DNA from: Thuidium tamariscinum
Taxonomy: Eukaryota > Streptophyta > Bryopsida > Hypnales > Thuidiaceae
NCBI GenBank assembly: GCA_947034885.2
Contig: OX344754.2
Span: forward strand, 18,866,501 to 18,930,500
Length of the DNA: 64,000 nt
Direction: 5' to 3'
Below the pieces are notes generated by a model, which ran no database searches, was not told the origin of the DNA, and worked only from the letters and a program-made list of their open reading frames with translations. This document shows positions 23,540-35,328 of this stretch, piece after piece (position 1 is the stretch's first letter; each line of letters opens with the position of its first letter). The position numbers were made by a program, and so were the translations under genes.

Positions 23540-25605
23540 AAACCCGCTCACCACGCATCAGATCCCCCCCCGTCTTGGTTCCTCTTGTTTCCCTTTGCTT
23601 GAGTGCAAGGGGGCCGGCCTTTGCAAGGCAGGGCTTCTTCAGTCCTTTTCAATTCTTCTCCTTGACGAGCAAGCTCCCAGATCTGTGCTCTCGATTACGC
23701 AACAAGATTGCAAACGCTTCCCAAGCTCTTGTGCCGCTTATTACAATCCTAGCTTCTCTGCAATTCTGCTGTCGCCAATTTCAAAGCTCTCGCCGGTGAG
23801 ACACGGTTTCTATACCCCCCGCCTGCACGAATTTAATAATCAATGAATGCGAGTGACGCGGAAGCGAATTTAAAAAAATTTCGGACAATTCAGCGTTTTC
23901 TTTTTGAGGAACACGAAAGCTGGGCGAAGTTTTTCGTAGTGTGGAGTTTTGGGGGAAGGTTGTGGATGTTATTGGTGGTGGTGGTGGTGGTGAAGAGCGT
24001 GTTTGAGGCTTTGATGAAGAGGAGCTTTGTATTTCTGTTTCTGGTTTGGAAGTTTGGAGAGGGATCTTGATGTCTGTGCGTTAGTTTTGACTAAGTGTTG
24101 GAGATTCAATTGGTTGAGGATTTTCAAGCATACCAGAGGAAACGAAGCTTTCTGGTTACACTAGGTCAGAGTCTCGTTAGCATTGTCGTGTGATGATAGT
24201 GTCTATTTGGACGCGTATTTTCCTGAATTGCATGCTTTATGTCGTCTTCGATTTGGGTGCATTTTCTCTTTTGCTTGTCAATTGGCGCCTCTGATTGTCT
24301 GGGAAACACTTTCTAGGTCTTTAATTCACCGTATATCCCAAGGCTTCTCTGTGAAGGAATCAAGGACAAGTGTAAAGAATCAATGAATCGCTCTTCCTTT
24401 TCAGTTTCAATTTGAGACACACTTGAAGTGTTGACAGGGTTTGCACTATTGGGCTGTAGGGAACACAGATTCAGCAACGGATCATCTGAAGATGAGTAGT
24501 GAGCTTGTTACTAGAAAGTTTCCGAGAATGCAGAAGATGGAATTGGCGCTTCAGTTGTCACTCCGATTGCGTGCATTGTCTCCAACAAGTTGCATATATA
24601 GTGTGTGAAATTGAGCGCAAGAAGTGGGGATTGTATCTGAGAATCTGGAGCTTTTGCACGGTTCTTGAATTAGGGTACCGTCGTGCTACGAATACGGAGA
24701 GTTTGCGTTATCTGGGAGGTTTTGTATGAGTGACGATTGAGTGACAGGAAGCTCATGCAACAAGGATCTGGATCGACCAGCTTTTGAGAATGCGAGGGGT
24801 GTCGGTGATGCCCACTCTAAAGAGAGATTAGCATTTTGTTCCCATTATAATTGATCTCCCTGCAACTTAAGCTTCGATGAGCTCTAAGGGGCATTGCTTA
24901 TTGCAATTCAGGGATGAGGAGAAGCGGAGATTAGAAGTTACTGTTACCCACTCAGGTATGAATTCCGTGTGTGTAATGTGAAGAACGATTTTGCTGAAAT
25001 CGCAGGGTTGTTGAAAAAGAGGAGATTATTTGTCATGGTGGAATGGTTTTGATGAAGTACTTAGTATGGCATGAGTATGCTCCATGTGATTTCATTCTAT
25101 TTGTACCAAGGTGGAGTGCTGCTCAGGAGCTCCCCGTGTATGTTCTATGGAGAGAATGTACCCGAGGTGTACATTAGGAGAGGTGGTGTAACCTGAGCAG
25201 CACTCGTCCCGAAGTGAATTAGGATGCGTAACAAAAAAAATATGGAAGAAAACGAAGGACACTCAATGTAGCATTAGAGCGATTCCTGTACTTATTTTAG
25301 TATCTTAGCAAGTTTTTTGGGGAGTGGTCTGCGCAGACTAGGGCGGTTGGTCACATCGTTCTTTTTTTAGTAAATATATTATATTAAAACTTTGCTTTGT
25401 CACATATAGAAGGAATTTATGTGTATCTTTGGTGATGCATAATGGTGCAATTATTGGTGCGTATTTGAGTTGACTATTTGAAATGATAAGGAGCTTCCTA
25501 CTCAACTACTTATGTTTGATTTGCACGCAGGGATATCCCCAAGAGAAGGTGAATGCTATAAATATATACATTGCTGTGAATTCTGTACCCGTGACCATCG
25601 CCACG
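23540..25605 (+). promoter_or_regulatory. Spliced 5' leader region of the ARM-repeat gene
   Basis: The DNA changes from AT-rich to exon-like composition without a long frame. Splice sites fit a leader exon ending CTCAG before GTATGA at 24956 and a next exon beginning after GCACGCAG at 25531. A donor-like CGCCG/GTGAGA occurs near 23793, so an additional leader intron is possible. The last leader exon carries a three-codon upstream ORF (ATG CTA TAA, 25553-25561), 44 bp before the main ATG. A (GGT)6 run lies at 23974-23991. Transcript ends are inferred. Confidence 0.45.
25114..25205. repeat. Hairpin with 14-bp perfect arms in the leader intron
   Basis: GAGTGCTGCTCAGG (25114-25127) and its exact complement CCTGAGCAGCACTC (25192-25205) are 64 bp apart, with partial pairing possible inside the loop. 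It lies within intron 24956-25530 of the ARM gene. It could be a tiny MITE or an RNA foldback. Confidence 0.7.
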
Positions 25606-27179
25606 ATGTGTAGCCCCAATTCTGGATCCGAATCGGTACGTGCAGCAACCCCCCAGGCTTACTTTTTGAAGTGGCCGATCAAAATACATTCTATACGAGT
25701 TCACTCCACTTCATTGTGCTAGTGCACACAAAATGAAATGGCTATGAGTTCGACATTCGGTTTAAAGTTTACGTTTGGAGAGTTTCGAGGCAACTGTTGA
25801 TGTTGGTCAGATATCTCAATCTAGATAGATTTAGCTCGAGACACGTCGTGAAACTTGCTCATTTATGTTGGTAGTTTTGAGTAGGTCATATGTGGGATTT
25901 CTTGCATCCAATTCTATATACTTATTATCAGCACATGCAGTGTTCTTTTTTGAGTCTGGTGATATAAATTTGGTCCCTTCCGAATTCTATTATATTCACA
26001 ATATGATGAACCAAATCTTTTCATTTTAAACCATGAATCCTTGGTTCTCGATCCTTCAGGAGTTAAGCTTCTGAGACACATCGATTACCGCTACTAATGG
26101 CTCGTATTGGCCAGATGGTTTTGACGTTGTTGCATCTCTATTTCTCTATTTTATTGCGTTTGCTGTTTAAAGCATAAGCAACTGACTTTAACTGACATTC
26201 CTACACGCTTTGGCTTCAGGCAGGGGAGGAAGAAGAGAAAGGGAAATATAGCAGCCAGAGCAGTACAACGAAAGAGACAATGCCAGCAGAGGAGGATAAA
26301 GGCAGGATGGACATTTGGGTGACCCATTTAACCCATTCCGAGATGGACGGCCAGAAGGACGCCATCCAGGGCTTGCGTACCCTCACAAAGAAAAGCTCCA
26401 TCAACCGTGACTACATCGCTCAACAAGGTGTCATTCCAGTCGTAGTGGAAATTTTGAGCCACTCCGAGGACACAGAACTGAAGAAGCACGCCGTCACGCT
26501 CCTCTTCAACCTCTCCATCACCGCTGCTCTCAAAAGCAGCATCATTTCCGCCGGTGGCGTGGAGCCCATAGTGGAGGTTCTCAAAACTGGAGACGACGAA
26601 GCCAGAGCGAATGCAGCTGCAGCTCTGTTCAACCTTTCAGCAAAAGGCTCCAATGCTGATCTCATAGGATCCACAGATGCCATCCCAGCACTTGTGGAGC
26701 TCCTCGCCGACGGCACCCGGAATGGGAAGCTGGACGCCATGAACGCAATCTTCGACCTTTGCATTTGCAAGGAGAATAAGGCCAAGGCAGTGGAAGCTGG
26801 AGTGGTGCCAAATCTAATGCGTCTTTTGACAGACAAGAGCCTTGGCTTGATTGATCATGCGCTCTCAACGCTTGCGTTGTTGGCTTTGCATTACCAAGGC
26901 CAGGCTGAGATCAGTAGGGTGAACGCCTTGCCCATTCTTGTCGATCTTGTTGCAGAAAGTAACCCTCAGAATAGGGAAAACGCGGCCTGTATCCTGCTGG
27001 AGTTGTGCTCGAATGATCCCAACAATGTGTACAACGCTACGAAGCTGGGGTTGTGTGGAGCCTTGGGGGAGCTGGCTAGTACTGGAACTGCAAAAGCACG
27101 GCGAAAGGCGAAGAAGTTGCTGGAAATTCTCAGACATGCGCAGCACAGGACTGGACCCCCTGGAGCCAGGTCCATTTGA
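25606..27179 (+). CDS. ARM-repeat protein, U-box-less PUB-like
   Basis: Two coding exons: 25606-25635 (ten codons, MCSPNSGSES, donor GTACGT) and 26220-27179 (acceptor CTTCAG), both phase 0, giving 329 residues. The second exon opens with an acidic, Ser/Thr-rich stretch, so the ATG at 26280 is probably internal. From about residue 45 to the end there are six to seven armadillo repeats, seen as recurring VIPVVVEIL, AVTLLFNLS, GGVEPIVEVL, NAAAALFNLS and AIPALVELL. No U-box precedes them. The C-terminus is basic (KARRKAKKLLEIL). The repeats most resemble the ARM domain of plant PUB-ARM E3 ligases and the short ARM-only relatives in Arabidopsis of about 350 residues, which act by binding other proteins. 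Partner and pathway are unknown. It sits alone, with BLOS1 converging from downstream. Confidence 0.88.
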
Positions 27180-29208
27180 TGAATGAATAGACTTACCTCC
27201 ACTGTCTGCAGAGTTCATATAAACATGACTAAAATTTCATGGCAGGGACGATATTAAGGCTCCTATCAATGCATTGTGGACTGGGCGCAGCAGGAAGCCA
27301 ATAAGGGCTTGACAGAGGCGGGTGCACCTATTTCTTGTAAAATTACGATAAAAATGATGATAAAATTATGTAAAGAGTAGATTTAGGTTACGAACAATCG
27401 GGTAGTCTAGTGAGACGGTGAAGCAGGTGATGACTTGTCGGGCGCAGATACGTTTTCTCTTGTATCAGCTTCCGACTTGTCACCTCCTTGTGAAGTCACG
27501 TAATGAGCAGCTTTTTCTTAAAGAGTTCCTTAGAGAGAGAATTCCTGTTAGTGCTGTATGATTATCCAATTTTGTAATAGGGCCAGGATCACAAATAGAT
27601 CCGTAGTACCTCTTATGGTGCCAAAGCAGGGGAGAATAGGAAATGATGCAGGAGATTTCTGTTTCCATAACAGTGTATACCCCTTTACTTTACGAGTAGG
27701 GCTGGCTGAAAGTAATGCCTATTGTGACTTGTATTTCTAGCGCTCATGGCAATCAACAATGCCGATTTTCTGTAGTTTGTGTACTTTTTTTTCACGATGT
27801 TAGGGGTTACCAAACCTCAATTGTGTCTACATAACATTCAACAGATCAGCACCCTCTGTATTAGCATGATGAGAATTTTATCAACTCCTTGCTTTGCAAT
27901 AAGAGTTAAGAGTGAACAAGTAAGAGCTTCTCAAACTATGGGCACACTGATTTGTCCAATTATTGTTAAGGCACGTGACACTGATTTACCAAAGTCACAT
28001 CATTTATAAAATAATAAAATTATTGTAGGTTGAAATATAATTGTATCGTTCCCTTTTTCACCCAAAACAAATTTCCTTCCGTGTCAAATTTTTTTGATTA
28101 TCTCTGATGTAAGGTGTAAGAACACCAATTATTGTCCGAGTGAGCATTTGTCATGGTTCTTATGATACTTCTTAGTTTTTTTTGGAATAAATATTCTGAT
28201 TATGGGTGTAATCGTGTTTTAGGGGTGTACATTTCATGCAAAATGGGTCGGTATTAAGAACTGGGTCAAAATTACTGATCTGCTTTGGTGGAAAAGTTGA
28301 AAGTTTGGATGAGCAGCAAGTTGGTTATTAAAGCTCTGTCTGACCTTCCTGTACGTGAGGTTTGCAGCAAGGGTGAAGGGTCTCGAGATGATGTAAATAA
28401 GTTCACGAATCCTTCATGCCTTACTATTTCTGCTACAGTACAGTACAATTCACCTGGTTGCCCTGAATGAACTACTTGCAAATCTATTGAGGTTCTCTTG
28501 CAGTTCTGGTCATCACAATATATTGAACAATCATTGTTGCTCTTGAGCATTATTATGCCCTGTACCAAGAGTAGCGGTTTTGCAGATTGGCACAGGGAGC
28601 CCGAGTGCTCCACGCGAAGCAGCTGGAGGATTGATTTTGTACTGAGCAATGATACTACTGTTGATCAATCATCAACGTCCCAGAATCTAAGTTTCTTTGA
28701 AAGAATAATCCTACATATTTCCCTGAAACACAATACGAGTTTCTTTGGTTGAGATTAATGAAGATGAAAACATGATGTAAGAATCTTTAGTTACTTCAGA
28801 TTCATGCTTTTCCTGGTGCTCAATGCACAGAGATGTTGTACTTGATCGGATTCATATTTCGAGTAATAAGTACCTCTGTGTGAACCAAAAAATTTCTCAT
28901 GAGTGAGGACGAATCTGCAGACTCGTTCTCTCAACCATCTCTAATTGCACATTCTCTGTAATTTGTCATCTTGAATACACATTTGAATGTACAGTACAAC
29001 TTCCACATGTCAAGTTACGAACGCATGAGAGAGTGTTCAGAAACCCCATGGATTGAGTGTATTTATCACCTTTACATGCCACCACAACGGTGAGAATTAC
29101 ATTTACATATAGTACATTTGAACTGTTGGATTGCAAGCCTCAAAACTCCTGACATTGAAGAACTAACAATCATTTAAAAAATCATTCTGTGCCTATGCCT
29201 GCGTTAAA
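27180..29208. other. 3' flank between the convergent ARM and BLOS1 genes
   Basis: The first ~500 bp are the likely 3' untranslated region of the ARM gene. Open frames at 27.5-28.75 kb on both strands have no recognisable domain, and I do not call them. Part of 28.9-29.2 kb would be the BLOS1 3' untranslated region. Confidence 0.4.
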
Positions 29209-30952
29209 TTATGCTTGCTCCCTTGCCACAGCAGCATTTTTCAATGTAGCCGCAATCCGCTCGCAATCATATTCCATAGTCTTCACCCAATTCTCGAAGT
29301 CTCCAATCTCCTGCAAGCCGATTTCCGTTAAATGCAGAGTTTAATTCTGACATATCTGAATATAATTCTTATTGACCAGACGGTCAAACAAAGTCGACAA
29401 TGCCTCCCTCAAGGACTTGATCCGCTCCACATCCTCTAATTGCACATTTCCTGTATATCCTAAGGACCATCTTGTTGTTGTGCACATATCTAATTGAACA
29501 GCTTCAATATTTCAAGTTGTGAAAACATGTCAATAAGAGTACATTTAGAAGCCTCTTTGTCCCGCAAGGCAGTGCTATTAGAGAAAATAGAGTGTCATAA
29601 GTGACTAAACGTGTACGTACTCTCATTTGTCCTAAATCCTAATAGTGCGTGTTAGGAAATGAACTTACATACGGTTTTAGTTTCATTCAAGAGAGCAATA
29701 ATTTTACTCATTGTATATGTATTGATGCTTTTCATGTTGGATGCTACACAATCAAAAATATCATTGGTAAAAATTATTCCTTCCATGTAAAAAGTTATGA
29801 CCGTATGTAAGTTCATTTCATAACACGCACACATTAATAGGACAGATCAGTGTACTGCTACTAAAGCTGGCAAAACTGTAGAGATGAGACTAACCTTCAG
29901 TGCTGTGTCAAAAGTGTGCACAACAGTGAGCCACTGCGAAGTTTGTTTCACGAACTTCTGAATCGTGACTCCCAGTGCTCGGGCCTCCATCTCAATCCGC
30001 TTCTCATTAATGAAAGCTTGTTGCACACCTCCGTTTACGCTCTCTACCAAGAGATCCGACACTATCGCCGCTGATGCCAGCGCATCCTTCTTAGCCATCT
30101 CTGTTCAAGGCAATCTCGAAATTCAATCTCCAGTTTGACCAAGAAATCAACATTCAATACAAATCATATAAGTTCTGTCTCAACTCCAGCTGGTTTCTTA
30201 AAACCATACAACAGCAATCTCACTGAAGTAGAGTTCTGTCATCGTGAGAGCTCAAGTTAGATCCTTACTTTCACGATTCAAGGGATCTTACCTTGTTGCT
30301 AGCTAAGAAATTTCTAAGTTGCAATCACAAATCATAAGGTACGTGCACCCAACCACCACCACCCAGAATGACACCTAGGCACATACATTTGGACGAAAAC
30401 CTTGAATTTGATGATACAAGATGCCCACAATCAAGACAATCTCGTGAGAGTCTAGTAGAGCCTACTGTCCTAGCATCTGGGAGAGACTCAAAGAATTCAG
30501 AAGAGTTTATAAGTGTCCAGGAGGCAATACTTTGAAATTTCATACCCTTATTTATTCATACAGTGTCCAATAATGCATGCTAAAGTGGGTTGGAGTTCTC
30601 TTTCATTTTCCAATAAGATGCAATTAAACAATTCATGTTTAATAAACGGTAGTAAAGTATGCTCAAATGCTATTAGAGTCGATAATCGATGCACTTACCT
30701 TCCAGACCAACAAAAACCCTAATCCTCAAGCACCCAGAGGAGCAATAGCAACCTTCCCGATTCCGAAAGCTAACAAAACCCTATACCCTACAAAATCCAA
30801 GAATGTGCTTACACACACGCACCCTCATCGCCGATTGATCGCAAACACAACGACCTCAGATGCGAAAACTTACCCACACGCTCTCGATGCTGCGCAGACT
30901 CGTATGCGTGCTTCTGCATCATGTGCGCCACCCAGACATCCAAACTCCCCAT
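29209..30952 (-). CDS. BLOS1: BLOC-1 subunit 1 (BLOS1/GCN5L1 family)
   Basis: Three exons on the minus strand, 30952-30874, 30100-29895 and 29310-29209, with phases that fit, give 128 residues, the usual family length. Diagnostic stretches are SDLLVESVNGGVQQAF, NEKRIEMEARAL, FVKQTSQWL, and, after the second intron, EIGDFENWVKTMEYDC. These align closely with recalled plant BLOS1. The start ATG at 30952 gives a short helical lead (MGSLDVWVAHMMQKHA) like the rice N-terminus. Donors are GTAAGT and GTTAGT. BLOS1 is a small coiled-coil subunit of BLOC-1; in Arabidopsis it works with SNX1 in endosome-to-vacuole sorting, including of PIN proteins. Intron 2 (29311-29894) holds a MITE. The gene converges on the ARM gene. 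Confidence 0.92.
29645..29830. mobile_element. MITE in BLOS1 intron 2
   Basis: A 186-bp element with 30-bp inverted ends that differ at one position: GTGCGTGTTAGGAAATGAAC... (29645-29674) and ...GTTCATTTCATAACACGCAC (29801-29830). The high arm identity suggests a fairly recent insertion. Flanks contain CTAATA on the left and ATTAATA on the right, so the target duplication is uncertain. No second copy was seen in the window. Confidence 0.85.
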
Positions 30953-31039
30953 GATTCCTCCGCAAATCGAAAACCTTTGTCAAAATCCTGTGACGAACAA
31001 ACGAAGGACCCAGTATCCTCCTCGTCAATTCTCTTCAGC

Positions 31040-32254
31040 CATACACCCTCTGCAGCAAAAACTCATTCTATTGCGGTATCGAAGTTTCACCATAGTACAG
31101 TAAGAGCTTCGAGACCACGTGTTACAGCAATTCAACGCAACTTTCAAACACACTCGCAATTCGCAACTGATGAGCCAGAAACAAGCGAATTGCCCAATCT
31201 CCAAGCGAAGACGCAAAACTGATGAAGCTAACGTACTCAGTGATATTCATTTCAGCCCCAAAGTGGATGAGATAGTGATGAACTATTTTGGATGAAGGTG
31301 TCGGTACCTCGTTATTACACGCCCACTCAAATGCAGAAGATAATATGGAGTTATGAAACATTGAGATAATTGAGTTATTTGTAAAGTCCCCCCACTTTGG
31401 GCATGACTTTTTTTAAAGTTGAGAAGGCAACTATAGTTGAAGTGTCAAACTTTTTTGCAAGATACTTATGTCACACACCTTCAAAAGTGGGGACCAAACT
31501 TTTTTAGGTTCCATTTTGATGGATAAATAAGTTTCATACCCATTTTTATTTCTACTTTTTAAAGTCAACCGACTTTTTCACAAAACTTGTGGGTTTAAAC
31601 CTTAGTTTAGGATACTTTACGAATAACTCAAATGTACAAGGTAAAACAGCCCATTGCAGTCACAATTAGGATTTTGCCGTTAAGGTATTGTTCAATTTTT
31701 TTAAAATTTCATACAAAGACAAGTGTGAGAAACAACGAAAAATTGAAATTATATTTTTTCAACAAAGTATGAATTTATTATGAATTTGTTATGAATTTTT
31801 GAAGTGTGCTACCAAAAGCAATCTCTAAACTACCTCAAACCATCAAAAATTGTGCACATAATACTCATCATATGCACTTAAAGTAGTCATAGTATTTCCT
31901 AATGTCGAAAGTCTAAAACAATTGCTTCCTACAATGAATTTACACTAAAATGGTGGAAGTTCCTATTGTTGTCATTGAAGTAGGAGGTTGATAAATTGTC
32001 CTTCTAATAGAAAATAGAACTTTGTAGGAAAATCACTTTAATGTAATATTTTTTTACATATATTTGGTAGAAAGAGAAAAGAGGACAATATAGTGGCAAT
32101 TTAAATTGTAATTTTTTGACTTAAAATGAATTAATTGTAAGTTTTCAAAGTGAAAGGTGTATAGTAGTAGCTATTGTAAATTCATCATAGATAAGATTGG
32201 TTATCAATCAAAATCAGCTTTCAAATAGTGCACATTAGTCCCAAAAATGATCGG
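31040..32254. other. BLOS1 upstream flank and AT-rich intergenic DNA
   Basis: The first few hundred bases are the presumed BLOS1 promoter and leader (minus strand), G+C-richer than what follows. Beyond about 31.4 kb nothing is recognised. CAAGGTAAAACAGCCCATTG near 31640 resembles a family D end. Confidence 0.35.
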
Positions 32255-32985
32255 GGATGCTATATTGTGAACCTACGAGCGTGAGCCCATGAGCCTGTGA
32301 GCTTGTGAGCCTAGAATTTTTGGTGAAATTTTTAGTGATTTTTAGGGCATGGACCTATTACCGTGCTTTAAGAATTTTGGATTTTTATATATAGTATCCC
32401 CCTCATGAGATTTGAAATTTGTGACTTTCAAAAAAAAAATTCAAAAAAAAAAATTTCAATTTTTTTCAATTTTTTTTTCAAATTTTTTTTTTTTTTTTCA
32501 ATTTTTTTTTAATTTTTCAATTTTTTTTGCAACTCCATCACCCTCCAAAATCCCTCTTGCTATTGAAAGGGGTTTGGAGGTAGAGGGCTTTGGAGCTCTC
32601 AGAACTTTTTTTTTCATTTTTTTTCAACTTTTTTTTCTTTTTTTCCGACTTTATTACTAGTTCATTTTTGTTGCGACTTTTCACCCTTGAAAACCTTTTT
32701 TTGGTACCGAGAGATCAATTTCAGGGTGATAAAGTCGGAAAAAAAAAAAAAAAAGTTTTTTTTTTTTTTTTTTCCACGACTCCATCACCCTCAGAAAACC
32801 CTTGGTAGATTTTGGATTTTGAACCTCAAAAAAAAATTCAAAAATTCAAATTTTTTTTGGAAGGTATTGAGAGGCCCTTTAGGGATAGTAGGGTTTGAAA
32901 TTTTAAAATACATTAACCACATTTCCACGGTCATAGGTCCACGGTCATAGGTCCATGCTTAGGCTCACAAACTAGCGTCGTTGCA
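32255..32985. repeat. T-tract-rich repeat unit
   Basis: Dense runs of T (and A on the other side) up to about 18 bases dominate 32430-32860. CCATCACCCTC occurs twice (near 32536 and 32785) in similar surroundings, so a ~250-bp unit seems duplicated. TGTGAGCCTA on the left and TAGGCTCACA on the right form inverted ends about 650 bp apart. Open frames here are only poly-Phe or poly-Lys and are not genes. Confidence 0.5.
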
Positions 32986-33039
32986 AAAATGATGATACAA
33001 AATTTAAGATGTTCATATAATTTTGGTTTCCACTAAATA

Positions 33040-33395
33040 ATGCACATCATGTTTTCATTTATTTTAGCCTTATATGAATGTATGATTATTCTTAGAAGGA
33101 ATTAAGAATACAATTATAAACAAAAAATACATTGAGCAAATTATAATCCATTCTTGAAACTTTACCCTCTATATAATTTTCAATGTAGCAATTTTGTAGG
33201 AGTGATTCAAATTGCACTTCATGTTTTCATTTATTTTAGCCTTACATGAATGTCTAATTATATTAAGAGGAAATTAAGAATACAATTACAAACAAAAAGT
33301 TCATTGAATAAATTGTAATCCATTTTTGAAACTCTAGCTTTGTATAATTTTTGGCATGGCAATTTTCTATGGGTGATTCTAATTGCCAAGGCAAA
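33040..33395 (+). repeat. Tandem duplication, 172-bp period
   Basis: CATGTTTTCATTTATTTTAG starts near 33048 and again near 33220. Both units go on through AAGAATACAATTA-AAACAAA, TAATCCATT-TTGAAACT and TATAATTTT. Two copies about 85-90% alike by eye. Confidence 0.8.
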
Positions 33396-33531
33396 ATTTG
33401 AGCCTCCAACCTTAATTATTTTATGAAGATTATTTTTCATGTAAGACATCTATTACTTCTCAACTTTCATTTATTGGAAAAATCCTCTTAATGGGGTCAA
33501 TTTGTAGGTGTCCATCATGGATATTTTGACC

Positions 33532-34276
33532 TTAACCTCCTAAAGGACCAAGTTACATTTTGTAGCAACATAGTAATTTGGAGTAGTTCACTACAAATAG
33601 AGTTTTGTTTTGTTTTTCTTCGAAATTTTCACACAACATATGTCCAAGGAGTAGCTTTATGGCCCAATAGTTTTCATAACTTTTGATTACATGGTTAAAA
33701 AGTTATTGCATAAAATATATAAATTTCATTTGAAGGTAGTCTAAGTAGTTTAAAAACTTCTTTGAAAATCACTTCTTAAAAAAATAAAAATTTGAAACTA
33801 ATTTTTTAGATTTATATATAAATAGGTAGCTTTGAATCATATCCATTATGAATAGTGAGATGAAAGTTATGAGGAGTTTAGTTTGTGTGGGGAGGTATGG
33901 TTTTCAAAGCCATTCTATGCCTCCCTACAAACTAAAACTCCTCATAACTTTCATCCCACTAATCATAATGGGAATAATTCAAAGCTACATATCTATATAT
34001 AAATTTAAAGAATTAGTTTCAATTTATTTTTTTTAAAGTGATTTTCAAAGAAATTTTTGAGCTACTTAGACTACCTTTGAATGAAAATTATGTATCATGC
34101 AATAACTTTTTGACCATGTAATCAAAATTTATGAAAATTATTGGACCTTAAAGCTACTCCTTGGATATATATTGTGTAAAAATTTCAAAGAAAAAAAATG
34201 CAAACCATTTGTGATGAACTACCCTAAATTGCTATATTGCCAAAAAAAAACGTAACCTTGGTCTTTTAGGGATTAA
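33532..34276. mobile_element. Family C foldback element, 745 bp
   Basis: The element is one long imperfect palindrome. The ends are TTAACCTCCTAAAGGACCAAG and CTTGGTCTTTTAGGGATTAA. Moving inward, TAGCAACATAGTAATTTGG faces AAATTGCTATATTGCCA, AGGAGTAGCTTTATGGCCCA faces TGGACCTTAAAGCTACTCCT, and GATGAAAGTTATGAGGAGTT faces AACTCCTCATAACTTTCATC. The centre is near 33905 (GGGGAGGTATGG / CTATGCCTCCC). Each arm is about 355 bp. TTAA bounds both ends. No protein is coded. Confidence 0.85.
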
Positions 34277-34944
34277 TGAATTTTTCTATCTTCATGTTGC
34301 ATATAATAGTAAAAATTTTTAGTATCATATTTGAAGCAATTTTTTTTTGGTGTAATGGATACACAATGCTACATGGTAAGGTTCAAATGGAATAAATGTC
34401 AAACAATGGAATCCCATTGAAAAAAGACCCCCAATTTTGTATGTGGTGTGACCACTTATTCAAAGTTAGTTCTTTATTATGAATTTATAAATACTTAAAT
34501 ATCAAAATAATGTTAAACAACTCAAGGATTTTTAATTTCAAACTTACTATATGGACAAAAATTACAAGAAATTAAGAAAGTTGCAAAACTAAAAAATGAA
34601 ACATCTATCTTATGATGCTTTTTTTTCTCAATTACCTTATTGGGTATGACATGTGAAATTGAAGATTAAACATTTGTTGTAAATTAGGTTTTTGAATTTC
34701 CTAAAGCTTAGTGAAAATACATTTAAATATTTGAGGATAAGGAAGTGGCAAAATTGAATTTCCACTTCAAATTTTGCAAGGTCCATGTCACCCTCAACCA
34801 ATGACAACATGCCATATGTGACAATTTTTAACAATAATGACTTAATTTATGCCAAATCTGACCTTCATGTAGGATAACTGTGATATTACAAAAAGTGATA
34901 TTCAGTTAAAGAGGCCCGAGTGGTGAATCAGAATAAATGCTGTA
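34277..34944. other. AT-rich intergenic DNA, nothing recognised
   Basis: No gene or repeat boundary that I can support. Confidence 0.4.
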
Positions 34945-35328
34945 AGGGAGAAACACCCATTTCCGTCCCTATACCTATTCTTGGTCCCTAGAGTGTCTCT
35001 AAATCTGTCCATAAGCGTTCATTAAATTGTCTAACAAATGTTTAATTCTAATTTGCTGATGTAGTTGTAAGACACATGTATAATTTTCATTCACTGACAA
35101 CTGATTTCAGCAGAGTTCAGTTTAGGGTACACCTATAGGACAGTTCCAGTGGTCTAGGAGCCAACTCTTTGAAAATTTGTAGAAATTACATACTGATTCC
35201 GAAAATATTAATTTTTTTTTAATATTCATGATTTTCTCTTGCTAATATTAGAAAAATATCAGTTTTAGAAAAATCTGCCTCCAACCATGCTGAATTCCTT
35301 ATTTGGACGGTTTTGGGTGTTTCCACTG
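34945..35328 (+). mobile_element. MITE family B, copy 1
   Basis: A 384-bp element from AGGGAGAAACACCCATTTCC to TTTGGGTGTTTCCACTG, with short inverted ends that share GAAACACCCA. TA is present immediately outside both ends. It ends about 200 bp upstream of the NDUFA2 start codon, so it forms part of that promoter region. Near-full copies lie at 53880, 56620 and 60906. Confidence 0.85.

Noticed and set aside
26280..26282. ATG at 26280 as the start of the ARM protein
   Set aside because: The frame is open upstream to the acceptor at 26219 and joins in phase to MCSPNSGSES at 25606, so the ATG is more likely internal, though use as an alternative start cannot be excluded.
26420..27218. Long minus-strand frames (138 and 117 codons) across the ARM gene
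   Set aside because: They are shadows of the ARM-repeat exon; the plus frame shows clear repeat conservation and joins in phase to an upstream exon.
28272..28649. 125-codon minus-strand frame between the ARM and BLOS1 genes
   Set aside because: No recognisable domain, no clear start context, and it lies in the convergent 3' flanks; not enough to call a gene.
30096..30098. ATG at 30098 as the BLOS1 start
   Set aside because: It follows a splice acceptor (GAACAG) and an in-frame stop in the intron; the upstream exon 30874-30952 supplies the expected N-terminal helix in phase.
32412..32950. Poly-Phe/poly-Lys open frames
   Set aside because: They translate homopolymer T or A tracts.
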